A stretch of DNA of 64,000 nucleotides, from assembly GCF_028463845.1 (NCBI RefSeq), contig NZ_CP116805.1, positions 3,220,001-3,284,000 of the forward strand, in the 5' to 3' direction. A model generated the notes under the pieces. That model ran no database searches and was not told where the DNA came from. It worked only from the letters and a program-made list of their open reading frames with translations. Source of the DNA: Gimibacter soli. Lineage in GTDB: Bacteria; Pseudomonadota; Alphaproteobacteria; Sphingomonadales; Kordiimonadaceae. Shown here one piece after another: positions 45,277 to 53,745 of the stretch (the stretch's first letter is position 1; the number at the start of each line of letters is the position of its first letter). Both the position numbers and the translations under genes were made by a program.

Positions 45277-45921
45277 ATGAGTATGACTGACCTGCAACAA
45301 ACCCGTGTGAGTACCGCTGACCTCGCCGGGATCGAAGACGGGCGCAACCGTCGCCGCGCCGCCAACCGCGACAAGATCGTGACGGCGTTTCTCACACTCG
45401 TGCGCGAAGGCAACCCGACACCGAGCGCGCAGGCCGTGGCCGAACATGCGGATGTGAGCCCGCGCACCGTTTTCCGTTGCTTCCAGGACATGGAAACGCT
45501 GTACCGCGAAATCTCGGTCCTGCTGCGCGAGGAATTCCTGCCCCGCGCCACGCTGAACCTGAACACGCCGGACCGGCGCGAGCGGCTGACCCGGCTGGTT
45601 TCGAACCGCACAAAGCTTTTTGAAGATATGCGCCCGTTCCGGCAGGCGGCCGAAGCTCAAAGCCATCTCTCGCCCACCCTTGCCACCGACAAGGCCTTCG
45701 TGACGGCGATCGAGAAGGAGCGCCTGCGGCAGGCCGTCAATCCCGATGGCAAGATGGACAAGACCCTGATGGACGCGCTGACCGCTGCCACCAGCTTCAA
45801 TTACTGGCTGCGCCTCAGGGCCGAGCAGGAACTTTCGCCCGAAGATGCTGCCAAGGCTATGACCTTCGCGGCCTTCGCCATTTTCGATGCGGGCGCGGAC
45901 GCAGGCCCCATCGCGCTATAG
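45277..45921 (+). CDS. TetR/AcrR-family regulator
   Basis: A 214-residue protein with an N-terminal helix-turn-helix (about residues 28-72: ANRDKIVTAFLTLVREGN, AQAVAEHADVSPRTVFRCFQDMETLY in two blocks) and a helical ligand domain without a known match. It is divergent from the GST-sulfatase operon and 12 bases upstream of a second GST gene. It likely represses both, with the motif at 45199-45222 as its candidate site. Confidence 0.87.
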   Translation: MSMTDLQQTRVSTADLAGIEDGRNRRRAANRDKIVTAFLTLVREGNPTPSAQAVAEHADVSPRTVFRCFQDMETLYREISVLLREEFLPRATLNLNTPDRRERLTRLVSNRTKLFEDMRPFRQAAEAQSHLSPTLATDKAFVTAIEKERLRQAVNPDGKMDKTLMDALTAATSFNYWLRLRAEQELSPEDAAKAMTFAAFAIFDAGADAGPIAL

Positions 45922-45933
45922 AAAGAAGCCCGG

Positions 45934-47091
45934 ATGACCGATCCCTATATCCTCTATGGCGTGCCTGCCTCTTATTACACCGGCAAGGCCCGCGCCTATA
46001 TGCGCAAGCAGCGCATCGATTTCGAGGAACGGTCATCCGCCCATCCGGCCTTTGCGAAGGATATCCTGCCCAAAACCGGGCGTATCCTGATCCCCGTGTT
46101 GCAAACACCAGAGGGCGAGGTCATCCAGGATTCGGATGATATCATCGGCTGGTTCGAGGATCGCGGCCTGTACCGGGCGAGTGCCCATCCCGCAGGCGCC
46201 TTGCAGCGTATCCTGTCGCACGCCTTCAATCTATTTGGTTCGGAGGGGATGACCCGCCTGGCCATGCATTACCGCTGGAGCGTGCTTGGCCAGCAGGAAG
46301 CTTTCATCGCGGCCGGTTTCGCCCATGGTGTTGCCCCGGAACTGAGCCCCGAAGCGGCGCTGCAGATGGCGCGACCGGTGATGGACAAGCTGGCGGGCTA
46401 CCTGCCCGGGCTTGGTGTCACGCCGGAGACCATCCCGCTGGTGGAAGCCGCCTACCATGAGATGCTTGCCATCCTGCAGAAGCATTTCGAGAAGCATCCC
46501 TGCCTCTTTGGCGCATGGCCTTCGCTTGGCGACTATGGCCTGTACGGCCCCTTGTTTGCCCACCTCGGGCGCGATCCCGTGCCCGCCTTCGAGATGAAGA
46601 CCAAGGCGAGTGCGGTGTTCCGCTGGACCGAACGGCTGAGTGCACCGAACCTCGATATCCCTGAATTCCCGAGCTATAGGGTGACCGGCTTTTTGCCGGA
46701 CGGCGAGGTGCCCGCCACCATCGATGCCTTCTGCCGTTTCATGGCGGATGAAATGCTGACCGAACTGGCCGATCAGGTCGCAGCCCTTGCCCGCTGGCTG
46801 GAGGCAAACGACGCAGCGGAGGGCGCGCCGGTTGTCGACAAGCCCCACAAGCGCTCCATCGGCCGGGTCGAGACACACTATCGCGGCAAGCCCATCACCA
46901 CGGGCCTGTCGCCCTACCGGATGCTGTTGTTGCAGAAGCTGCAGGATGCTTTTGATGCCCTGACGGCGGATGAACAGGCGAAGGTGCGGGACTATTTCGC
47001 GAAAGTGGGGCTCGCGCCCCTCCTCACCCTGCGCCCGGCCCGCCGTGTGGAGCGGCGCGGCAATATCGAGGTTTGGGGGAAGGCGGCCTGA
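45934..47091 (+). CDS. Long glutathione S-transferase family protein
   Basis: At 385 residues this is much longer than a normal GST (about 220). Residues 1-85 form the thioredoxin domain (YILYGVPASYYTGKARAYMR, LIPVLQTPEGEVIQDSDDIIGWF as two parts). Residues 100-260 form the all-helical domain (FGAWPSLGDYGLYGPLFAHLGRDP around 190). A further ~120 residues at the C-terminus are unique to this subtype. It follows the TetR gene by 12 bases and so is probably co-transcribed with it. Its substrate is unknown. Confidence 0.8.
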   Translation: MTDPYILYGVPASYYTGKARAYMRKQRIDFEERSSAHPAFAKDILPKTGRILIPVLQTPEGEVIQDSDDIIGWFEDRGLYRASAHPAGALQRILSHAFNLFGSEGMTRLAMHYRWSVLGQQEAFIAAGFAHGVAPELSPEAALQMARPVMDKLAGYLPGLGVTPETIPLVEAAYHEMLAILQKHFEKHPCLFGAWPSLGDYGLYGPLFAHLGRDPVPAFEMKTKASAVFRWTERLSAPNLDIPEFPSYRVTGFLPDGEVPATIDAFCRFMADEMLTELADQVAALARWLEANDAAEGAPVVDKPHKRSIGRVETHYRGKPITTGLSPYRMLLLQKLQDAFDALTADEQAKVRDYFAKVGLAPLLTLRPARRVERRGNIEVWGKAA

Positions 47092-47117
47092 GCCGCCCTC
47101 CCGTTCGCTCCCTTGAA

Positions 47118-48875
47118 CTAGTGCCGGCGGATCAGCCGGATGATCCCCCAGACCAACAGGCCCAGAAGCCCCAGAGCGCCGGCAAGCACCAGCGCGAAAA
47201 CCCAGCCATAATATTTCAGTTGCTTCAGCATCGCGTTCTTGGCGATCTGCTTGTGGATATTGTAGCCCGCTGGCAGTTCCTGCACGCCGTTCACCTCAGC
47301 ATAGGTCGCATAGTCGGCATGCATCGCGGCCACAACATCCGGATGGCTTTCGCTCAGGTCCGTCGTCTCGCCGGGATCGGTCGCCATGTCAAAGAGTTGC
47401 CATGTGCCGTCGCCCCACGGCGGCATGTTGCGGACGAGCTTCCAGTTGCCCTTATAGAGCGCCGCATTGCCTGAAACTTCCATCCCGACTGCATCGTCTG
47501 GGCCATAGGCATGGCCACCATCGTTGACGACCGGACGCAGGCTGCGGCCCGTCATGTCGCCCGCCTGTTCACCAGCGCCTGCGTAATCAAGGAGGGTCGG
47601 CGCGATATCGGTGACAAAGCCAAGCGCGCCGGTACGAGCACCCGGCACCACACCCGGCCCCGCCATCACGAAGGGCACCCGCATGCCGCCCTCGGACGCA
47701 TAGAATTTAAAGAGGCTATGGGGAGCTGCAGCCGCCGTCGCCCACTCCGGCCCGATGAAGGCATAGCTGCCCTCTTCACCAAGATTATCCAGCCGGCGGT
47801 CATAATCGTTGAAATACATCCAGGTGGTGAAGCCCGTCTGCGCCACCGGATTGCTGGGCTCCGGCCCGTTATCCGAGGTGACGATAATGACGGTGTTCTC
47901 CAACTGACCGGTGGCGCGCAGGTGATCGATCAGGCGGCCCAGATGATGGTCCATCGCCTCGATCATGCCGGCATTCACCGCCATCGAACGGGCATAGATG
48001 GCGCGGTCTTCATCGCTCAGGTCCGCCCATTTGCGCAGGCGGTCCGGCATCGGCTTCAGGGGCGCCCCTTCAGGCGCCAGCCCCAGTTCGCGAGCGCGGT
48101 TGAAACGTGCTTCACGGAGGTTTTCCCAGCCCGCCTCATAGACGTTTTCATAATGGTCCGTATATTCCTTCGGCGCCTGCACCGGGATGTGGATGGCCTG
48201 AAAGGCAAGATAGGCGAAGAAAGGCTTGTCCTTGTCGGCGCCCGCCTCATCCAGATAGTCGATCATCTTGTCGACAAGGAATTCGGACGAATAGAAATCA
48301 TCCGGCAGCGTGGTGCGCTTGTCGCCTTCAAACCAGTCTGCGGTTTTGTAATAGGGCATGTAGGACTTCTGTTCCCAGTTGTCCGCCCCCGAAGCATCAA
48401 GGATGAAGGACCGGTCGAAGCCATGGTCCACCGGCAGGTCACCCTTTTCGTGGCCGAGGTGCCATTTGCCGGTCATCAGCGTGCGGTAGCCCGCGCCCTT
48501 CAGCCGCGTGGCAATCGTCGTCACGCCGGGTTCCAGCCGCATGGCATAGCCGGGTTTGCCGACATGCTCTGGCGGCAGCACTTCAGGGATGGTGGCAAGC
48601 CCCGTGCGGTGGTTATCAAGCCCGGTCAGCAGCATGGCGCGCGACGGAGCACACAGCGGCGAGGTGTGATAATTGGTGAACATCGTGCCGCGTTCGGCGA
48701 TCTCGTCAATCGTCGGTGTGTGCGCTTCGCCGCCATAAGTGCCAAGATCCATATAGGCGGCGTCATCGATCAATACGACCAAAAAGTTCGGGCGCGCAGG
48801 CACCTCATCGTCCGCCGCTACTCCCACAGCGAAAAGAAGCGGCACCATCAGCCGCGCCAGCCAGCCACGCGTCAT
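47118..48875 (-). CDS. Arylsulfatase-type sulfatase with C-terminal anchor
   Basis: This 585-residue protein has a signal peptide (1-20), NFLVVLIDDAAYMDLGTYGG (metal aspartates), CAPSRA (C75, the formylglycine site), GKWHLGHEKGDLP and VTSDNGPEPSNP. A hydrophobic span at about 555-580 followed by RLIRRH anchors the C-terminus in the inner membrane. Its length and layout fit the arylsulfatase A/AtsA group. It is transcribed leftward from the region with shared motif B. Confidence 0.9.
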   Translation of the reverse strand: MTRGWLARLMVPLLFAVGVAADDEVPARPNFLVVLIDDAAYMDLGTYGGEAHTPTIDEIAERGTMFTNYHTSPLCAPSRAMLLTGLDNHRTGLATIPEVLPPEHVGKPGYAMRLEPGVTTIATRLKGAGYRTLMTGKWHLGHEKGDLPVDHGFDRSFILDASGADNWEQKSYMPYYKTADWFEGDKRTTLPDDFYSSEFLVDKMIDYLDEAGADKDKPFFAYLAFQAIHIPVQAPKEYTDHYENVYEAGWENLREARFNRARELGLAPEGAPLKPMPDRLRKWADLSDEDRAIYARSMAVNAGMIEAMDHHLGRLIDHLRATGQLENTVIIVTSDNGPEPSNPVAQTGFTTWMYFNDYDRRLDNLGEEGSYAFIGPEWATAAAAPHSLFKFYASEGGMRVPFVMAGPGVVPGARTGALGFVTDIAPTLLDYAGAGEQAGDMTGRSLRPVVNDGGHAYGPDDAVGMEVSGNAALYKGNWKLVRNMPPWGDGTWQLFDMATDPGETTDLSESHPDVVAAMHADYATYAEVNGVQELPAGYNIHKQIAKNAMLKQLKYYGWVFALVLAGALGLLGLLVWGIIRLIRRH

Positions 48876-48908
48876 CCTTCGTCTCCTCCATCTCTCCCGG
48901 CGCCAATG

Positions 48909-48932
48909 TTATGTCATATAGTGTGACAATTC
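48909..48932. promoter_or_regulatory. Shared motif B, before sulfatase and MFS genes
   Basis: The site reads TTATGTCATA, a variable stretch, then TGTGACAATTC. Read leftward it contains TGTCACACTATATGACA, an inverted repeat with TGTCA and TGACA arms. This is exactly 17 bases long and lies between TTGAAT and TAACAT, so it fills a promoter spacer for the sulfatase. It matches motif A at 45199-45222. Confidence 0.55.
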
Positions 48933-49062
48933 AATCCCGCATGTCCGCCTGACGGCTTCGTGACACAAGGGGGCTGGATTTGACGGCCAAGGTCCGCCAT
49001 GCTCGCGCCGGGAACCCGGATAGCCGGGAGTGGAAACGCGACGACACGCGAGGGAGATTTAT

Positions 49063-50325
49063 ATGGTTCAGGAAAAGGCCCGGAGCCCGCATCTGGTGCT
49101 GGCGATGCTGCTCCTTGTTTATGTGTTCAACTTCCTGGACCGGCAGATTCTCGGCATCCTTGCCCAGCCCATCAAAGCCGACCTTGGCCTTTCGGACACC
49201 GAGCTTGGCGCACTTGGCGGCATTGCCTTCGCACTTCTCTATTCAGTGCTCGGTGTACCCTTCGCCGTGATTGCCGATAAAACCAGCCGCAGCGGCGTGA
49301 TTGCCATTTCGCTCGCGGTATGGAGCGGCTTTACCGCCCTTTGCGGCCTCGCCACCGGCTTCTGGCAGCTGTTCCTGTTCCGCCTTGGGGTCGGGGTCGG
49401 GGAAGCGGGCGGCGTGGCGCCATCTTATGCGCTCATCGCCGATTATTTCCCGCCGCACCAGCGCGCCCGGGCATTGTCGATCTATTCGCTCGGCATCCCC
49501 TTGGGGCTTGCCGGCGGCGCCTTCTTCGGTGGCTGGATCGCCGAAACCGTGGAATGGCGGGTTGCCTTCATCACTGTCGGTATTGCCGGGGTCGTGATCG
49601 CGCCCGTGTTCAAATATCTGGTGAAGGACCTGCCCCGGCCGGCACCCACAGCGGCCGCAGCGCGCGTGCCGGTTTCGGCCGTGTTCAAGATTGTCGCCAA
49701 AAAACCAAGCTTCTGGCTGATGGCTTTCGCTGCATCCTGCAGCTCGCTTGTCGGCTACGGCCTCGCCTTCTGGGTACCGTCGGTGATGATCCGGTCCTTC
49801 GGCTTCAGCCTTCTTGAGGCCTCGCAATATATGGGCTCGCTGCTCCTCGTGGGGGGCACCGCCGGCGTGTTCGCGGGCGGATGGCTTGCCGACAAGCTCG
49901 GCAGCAAGGACCGAGGCGTCTATGCCCGCCTGCCCGCCATCGCCTGGCTGATCTGTGCGCCGCTGTTCGCGACCGCTCTCCTCTCGGATTCGCCCTTCAT
50001 TGCCTGGTTCCTGCTGGTGATCCCGAACGGGCTGAACCTTCTGTGGCTTGGCCCCATCACGACGGCAATCCAGCATCTGGTGCCGCAGGCGATGCGGGCC
50101 ACTGCCTCCGCAAGCTTCCTCTTCATCAACAACCTGATCGGCCTTGGCCTCGGCTCGCTGGTGATGGGCACGATGTCGGACATGATGACGGCGCGTTTCG
50201 GCAACGATTCTTTGCGCTACAGCGTGGTCGCGGCGCTTGCCTTCTATCTCCTCGCGGCGTTCCTGATCCTCTTTGCAGTCAAGACCCTGCGCAAGGACTG
50301 GGAAGACGAGCCGCAGCAGGCCTGA
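49063..50325 (+). CDS. MFS transporter, spinster-like
   Basis: The start is set at ATG 49063 because AGGGAG lies six bases upstream; the in-frame ATG at 49030 lacks one. The 420-residue protein has twelve spans. FNFLDRQILGILAQPIKADLGLSD in helix 1/loop 1, GVPFAVIADKTSR as the loop 2-3 motif, and GVGVGEAGGVAPSYALIADYFPPHQRARA (in pieces) are typical of spinster-type major facilitator transporters. It lies divergent from the sulfatase gene and probably moves the substrate or product of that pathway. Confidence 0.88.
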   Translation: MVQEKARSPHLVLAMLLLVYVFNFLDRQILGILAQPIKADLGLSDTELGALGGIAFALLYSVLGVPFAVIADKTSRSGVIAISLAVWSGFTALCGLATGFWQLFLFRLGVGVGEAGGVAPSYALIADYFPPHQRARALSIYSLGIPLGLAGGAFFGGWIAETVEWRVAFITVGIAGVVIAPVFKYLVKDLPRPAPTAAAARVPVSAVFKIVAKKPSFWLMAFAASCSSLVGYGLAFWVPSVMIRSFGFSLLEASQYMGSLLLVGGTAGVFAGGWLADKLGSKDRGVYARLPAIAWLICAPLFATALLSDSPFIAWFLLVIPNGLNLLWLGPITTAIQHLVPQAMRATASASFLFINNLIGLGLGSLVMGTMSDMMTARFGNDSLRYSVVAALAFYLLAAFLILFAVKTLRKDWEDEPQQA

Positions 50326-50331
50326 CGATAC

Positions 50332-50946
50332 TTATCCGGCAGCGGCCATGGCGGCTGCCGGATCTGCCTCCAGCCCACCGAGCATCATGGTGACGATCGT
50401 GCCTTCAAGGCTTTCGACCGTCAGCCCCTCCACAGCCGGAATCCATTTCGCCAGCCAGATGACCATCCCGATGATCAGCTGGGCCGCGATCCGCGTGTCG
50501 CAAGGCACGATGGAGCCGTCCTTGATTCCGTCCTTCAGGATATGCTCGAGCATGCCTTTCAGCCGGTCGGCCCACTGGGTGATCTTCCGCCGCTGTTCAT
50601 CGCCAAGATAGGAATAGTCACCGAAATAAAGCTGCGGCCCGTTTTCAAACTGGTCTTCGAGCACGCGCCTGATCAGGCACCGCATGCGCGCGGCACCCGT
50701 GCCTTCGGCGTCTTCGGCATGCTTCAGAAGCTTCTCGAAACGCTCGAACGAACGGCAGTGGCAGGCATAGGCCAGCGCCACCTTATTCGGGTAATAATAG
50801 TAAAGCGTGGCATCGCGCAGATTGAGCGATGCAGCGATCTCCGACATGGTCGCCCGTGCGAAACCCTTGGCGTTGATAACGCCAGTGGCCGCATGAACGA
50901 TTGAGTCGCGCTTGCCGTCAGACTTACGGCTTCGCGAAACGGCCAT
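50332..50946 (-). CDS. TetR/AcrR-family regulator
   Basis: The start is set at ATG 50946, which has GGAGG about nine bases upstream; ATGs at 50952 and 51033 are also in frame. The 204-residue protein begins with a basic lead and a TetR helix-turn-helix (IVHAATGVINAKGFARATM, SLNLRDATLYYYYPNKVAL). The C-terminal domain has a conserved aromatic core (YFGDYSYLG). It is divergent from a TonB receptor and its stop lies 6 bases from the MFS stop. Candidate operator: inverted repeat at 51072-51092. Confidence 0.86.
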   Translation of the reverse strand: MAVSRSRKSDGKRDSIVHAATGVINAKGFARATMSEIAASLNLRDATLYYYYPNKVALAYACHCRSFERFEKLLKHAEDAEGTGAARMRCLIRRVLEDQFENGPQLYFGDYSYLGDEQRRKITQWADRLKGMLEHILKDGIKDGSIVPCDTRIAAQLIIGMVIWLAKWIPAVEGLTVESLEGTIVTMMLGGLEADPAAAMAAAG

Positions 50947-51071
50947 GGGCATTCCCCTCCCCGACAGCCCTCCCTGGCCGTCAATTGCCCTCTCTCGACG
51001 CCGACTTTCCCTGATTTTACGGGTGATTGGCAAGCCAAAGTGTGGACCAAACGAAAATTCTTCTAGTCAAC

Positions 51072-51092
51072 ATTAGAATTTAAGGCTCTAAT
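51072..51092. promoter_or_regulatory. Inverted repeat between TetR and TonB receptor
   Basis: ATTAGA (51072-51077) and TCTAAT (51087-51092) form a perfect inverted repeat with 9 bases between. An imperfect second pair TTCTAG/TTAGAA overlaps it. This is a candidate operator for the divergent TetR gene. Confidence 0.45.
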
Positions 51093-51101
51093 CGGGTCAT
51101 C

Positions 51102-51119
51102 GCGTCGTGGGGACGACGC
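51102..51119 (+). other. Leader hairpin next to the receptor ribosome site
   Basis: GCGTCGT-GGGG-ACGACGC is a perfect 7-base stem with a GGGG loop, ending two bases before AGGGAGG. It could hide or expose the ribosome site or mark the 5' end of the message. Confidence 0.5.
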
Positions 51120-51132
51120 AAGGGAGGAATTC

Positions 51133-53652
51133 ATGATCAGGAACCAGTATTTCGGGGCCTCTATGCTCGCGCTTGTCGCCAGCATGCCGGCTTTCGCTCA
51201 AGACGCTGCCGGCCAGGCCGGCGATGACTTTGCAATCGACGAAATCGTCGTAACCGCCCAGAAGCGCGAACAGACCCTTCAGGATGTTCCGATCTCGGTT
51301 GCGGTGACCAGCCAGGCAACGATCGAAAAGGCGCAGGTGCGCGACATGATCGACCTGCAGACGGTTGTACCCTCGCTGAGCGTTTCGCAGCTCAACGCCA
51401 CGGGCCAGACCAACTTCAGCATCCGCGGCTTCGGCAACGGTAACGGCAACGACGGTATCGAAGCGTCGGTCGGCGTCTTCATCGACGGTGTTTACCGCTC
51501 GCGCACCTCGTCCGCCCTTGATGACCTGCCGGAAATCGAGCGCGTCGAAGTGCTGCGCGGCCCGCAGTCGACCCTTTTCGGCAAGAACGTGTCGGCCGGT
51601 GCCATCAGCATCGTCACCGCCAAGCCGCAGTTTGAATTCGGCGGCAAGGCCGAAGTCAGCGTCGGCAACCTTGACCAGCGCCTTGTCAAAGCCTCGATCA
51701 CCGGCCCGCTCAGCGACACCGTGGCTGTCCGCGTTTCGGGCAACTACAACAAGCGTGATGGCTATTTCGACAATCTGACGACCGGTACGGACGTGAACAA
51801 CCGCGACCGCTGGTCGGTTCGTGGTGACCTCCTCTGGAATCCGAACGAGGATTTCACGCTGCGCGTCATCGGCGACTATAACGAGATGAACGAACGCTGC
51901 TGCGGCGTGGTCACCATCCTCAACGGCCCTGCCACCCAGTTCATCGGCGCACCCTCGCCGTTTGGCCTCGGCAAGCCGATTGGCGACCCGGATGCCATCT
52001 TCGACCGCGACGTGATCTTCAACGCTGACCCTGCAAACAAACTGAGCGGCAAGGGCATTTCGGCCCAGGCTGACTGGCAGTTTGACGGCATGGCGCTGAC
52101 CTCGATCACCGCATGGCGGAATCAGAAAAACGCCTCGAACCAGGATATCGACTTCACCGGCGCCTCGATTTCCGAGAACGCCACCCAGAACGATATCAAG
52201 ACCTTCACCCAGGAACTGCGCCTGACCTCCACGGGTGACGGCCCGCTGACCTGGCAACTTGGTGCCTTCTATCAGGACGAGAAGATCAACACCGGCCGCG
52301 ACATCAGTTATGGCACCGATATCCGTGCCTTCGCTGATGGCCTTTCGGGTCAGGTTCCGGCGACCCTGCTCGGCGCCCTGCCGCCGCCGCTTGCGGCCGC
52401 GCTCAACGGTCGTTCGAACATCTTCGCCCTCGAATTCCTGCAAAGCCTCGTCAACCCCAGCATCGTGCCGGGCGCGACCTACTTCCAGGCGGGCGACGGC
52501 ATCCATGACTTCTACGACATGGACCAGCGCTCTTACTCGCTCTTTGGCCAGTTCGACTATGAAGTCACCGAGCGCCTGACCTTCACCGGCGGCCTCGCCT
52601 ACCTCAACGACCGCAAGGAAGTTGTGTCGGACGTGGTGCTGAACGATCCGTTCTCGTCGCTTAACCTGCAGGCTGTGCCCGAGTTTCCGTTCCTCGGCCT
52701 GCCGGGCAACATCTATGGCGGCCTTGGTGCCCTGCAGTTCTTCTATGGCAACACGCAGAACCACGCGCCCGTCAACTTCCCGAACTCGGATGAAGACGGC
52801 ATCCTTAAAGGTGACAAGCTCACCTATGCGGCCCGTGTCTCCTACGATATCGGCGATGTGAACACCTACATCAGCTACGCCAAGGGCTGGAAAGCCGGTG
52901 CCTACAACCTGTCGTCCGACAGCCGCCCGGCTGACGTGAACGGCGTTGGTCGCTCGGCTGGCCCCGAAGATGTGACTGTGATCGAAATCGGCGCGAAAGC
53001 CCGCTTCGAGCGCGGCTTCATCAACGTTGCCCTCTTCGACCAGCAGATCAAGGGCTTCCAGTCGAACGCCTTCACCGGCCTCGGCTACAGCCTGGTGAAC
53101 GCCGGCAAGCAATCCACCAAGGGTGTCGAGGTCGATGCCTCTTACTTCCCGGTTGACTGGATCGCGCTGACCGGTGCTGTCACCTACCTTGATCCGACCT
53201 ACGACAGCTTCCCCGGTGCCGCTTGCGTATCCTACGACACCGTCCGTTGCCCGGTTGACCCGGCGACCGGTCGCCGTCCGAACTTCCGTGACCTGACCGG
53301 CGACACGCCGGCCGGTATCCCGGAATGGACCTTCTCGACCTCGGCTACCATCACCCGTCCGATCACGGACACGATGGAAGGCTTCCTGCGCGTCGAATAC
53401 TATTATGTCAGCGACACGCACCTCACCGAGACGACCCCGCCGGAAGTTGCCACCTACGGCACCAACCAGATCAACGCCAGCTTCGGTATCACCAACGAGG
53501 AACTTGGCCTCGAGGTCATGCTGTGGGCCCGTAACCTGACGAATGACGAAGCACTTATCTCGTCCTTCCCGACGGTTGCGCAGGACGGCAGCTATAGCGG
53601 CTACCCGAATGCACCGCGCACCTGGGGCGTGAATGTGAAGAAAACCTTCTAA
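51133..53652 (+). CDS. TonB-dependent receptor
   Basis: An 839-residue receptor with signal peptide (1-22, ending AFA-Q). DEIVVTAQKREQTLQDVPISV leads into the plug in the style of the FecA/BtuB-like group common in sphingomonads; VEVLRGPQSTLFGKNVSAGAI is the plug core. It ends WGVNVKKTF. A TetR gene is divergent. The flanking genes give no sure ligand; no sugar enzymes adjoin it, and the MFS and sulfatase genes lie on the far side of TetR. A strong terminator follows. Confidence 0.92.
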   Translation: MIRNQYFGASMLALVASMPAFAQDAAGQAGDDFAIDEIVVTAQKREQTLQDVPISVAVTSQATIEKAQVRDMIDLQTVVPSLSVSQLNATGQTNFSIRGFGNGNGNDGIEASVGVFIDGVYRSRTSSALDDLPEIERVEVLRGPQSTLFGKNVSAGAISIVTAKPQFEFGGKAEVSVGNLDQRLVKASITGPLSDTVAVRVSGNYNKRDGYFDNLTTGTDVNNRDRWSVRGDLLWNPNEDFTLRVIGDYNEMNERCCGVVTILNGPATQFIGAPSPFGLGKPIGDPDAIFDRDVIFNADPANKLSGKGISAQADWQFDGMALTSITAWRNQKNASNQDIDFTGASISENATQNDIKTFTQELRLTSTGDGPLTWQLGAFYQDEKINTGRDISYGTDIRAFADGLSGQVPATLLGALPPPLAAALNGRSNIFALEFLQSLVNPSIVPGATYFQAGDGIHDFYDMDQRSYSLFGQFDYEVTERLTFTGGLAYLNDRKEVVSDVVLNDPFSSLNLQAVPEFPFLGLPGNIYGGLGALQFFYGNTQNHAPVNFPNSDEDGILKGDKLTYAARVSYDIGDVNTYISYAKGWKAGAYNLSSDSRPADVNGVGRSAGPEDVTVIEIGAKARFERGFINVALFDQQIKGFQSNAFTGLGYSLVNAGKQSTKGVEVDASYFPVDWIALTGAVTYLDPTYDSFPGAACVSYDTVRCPVDPATGRRPNFRDLTGDTPAGIPEWTFSTSATITRPITDTMEGFLRVEYYYVSDTHLTETTPPEVATYGTNQINASFGITNEELGLEVMLWARNLTNDEALISSFPTVAQDGSYSGYPNAPRTWGVNVKKTF

Positions 53653-53676
53653 GCGGTCAGCCTCCGCTTGAAAAAG

Positions 53677-53712
53677 AACCGGCCGCCCTGAGACACCCAG
53701 GGCGGCCGGTTT
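53677..53712 (+). terminator. Rho-independent terminator after TonB receptor
   Basis: AACCGGCCGCCCTG (53677-53690) pairs with CAGGGCGGCCGGTT (53698-53711) around a 7-base loop, with only a short T-run. It sits 34 bases beyond the convergent asnB stop and may stop both messages. Confidence 0.85.
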
Positions 53713-53745
53713 GCATTTCGGGGGATGATCCCTCGTGGCGGCGGA

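Noticed and set aside
51097-53421. A 774-codon frame antisense to the third receptor, and similar ones at 9712-11496 (minus) and 53725-55845 (plus)
   Set aside because: All lie exactly opposite well-supported genes and show no family signature, signal peptide or ribosome site of their own.
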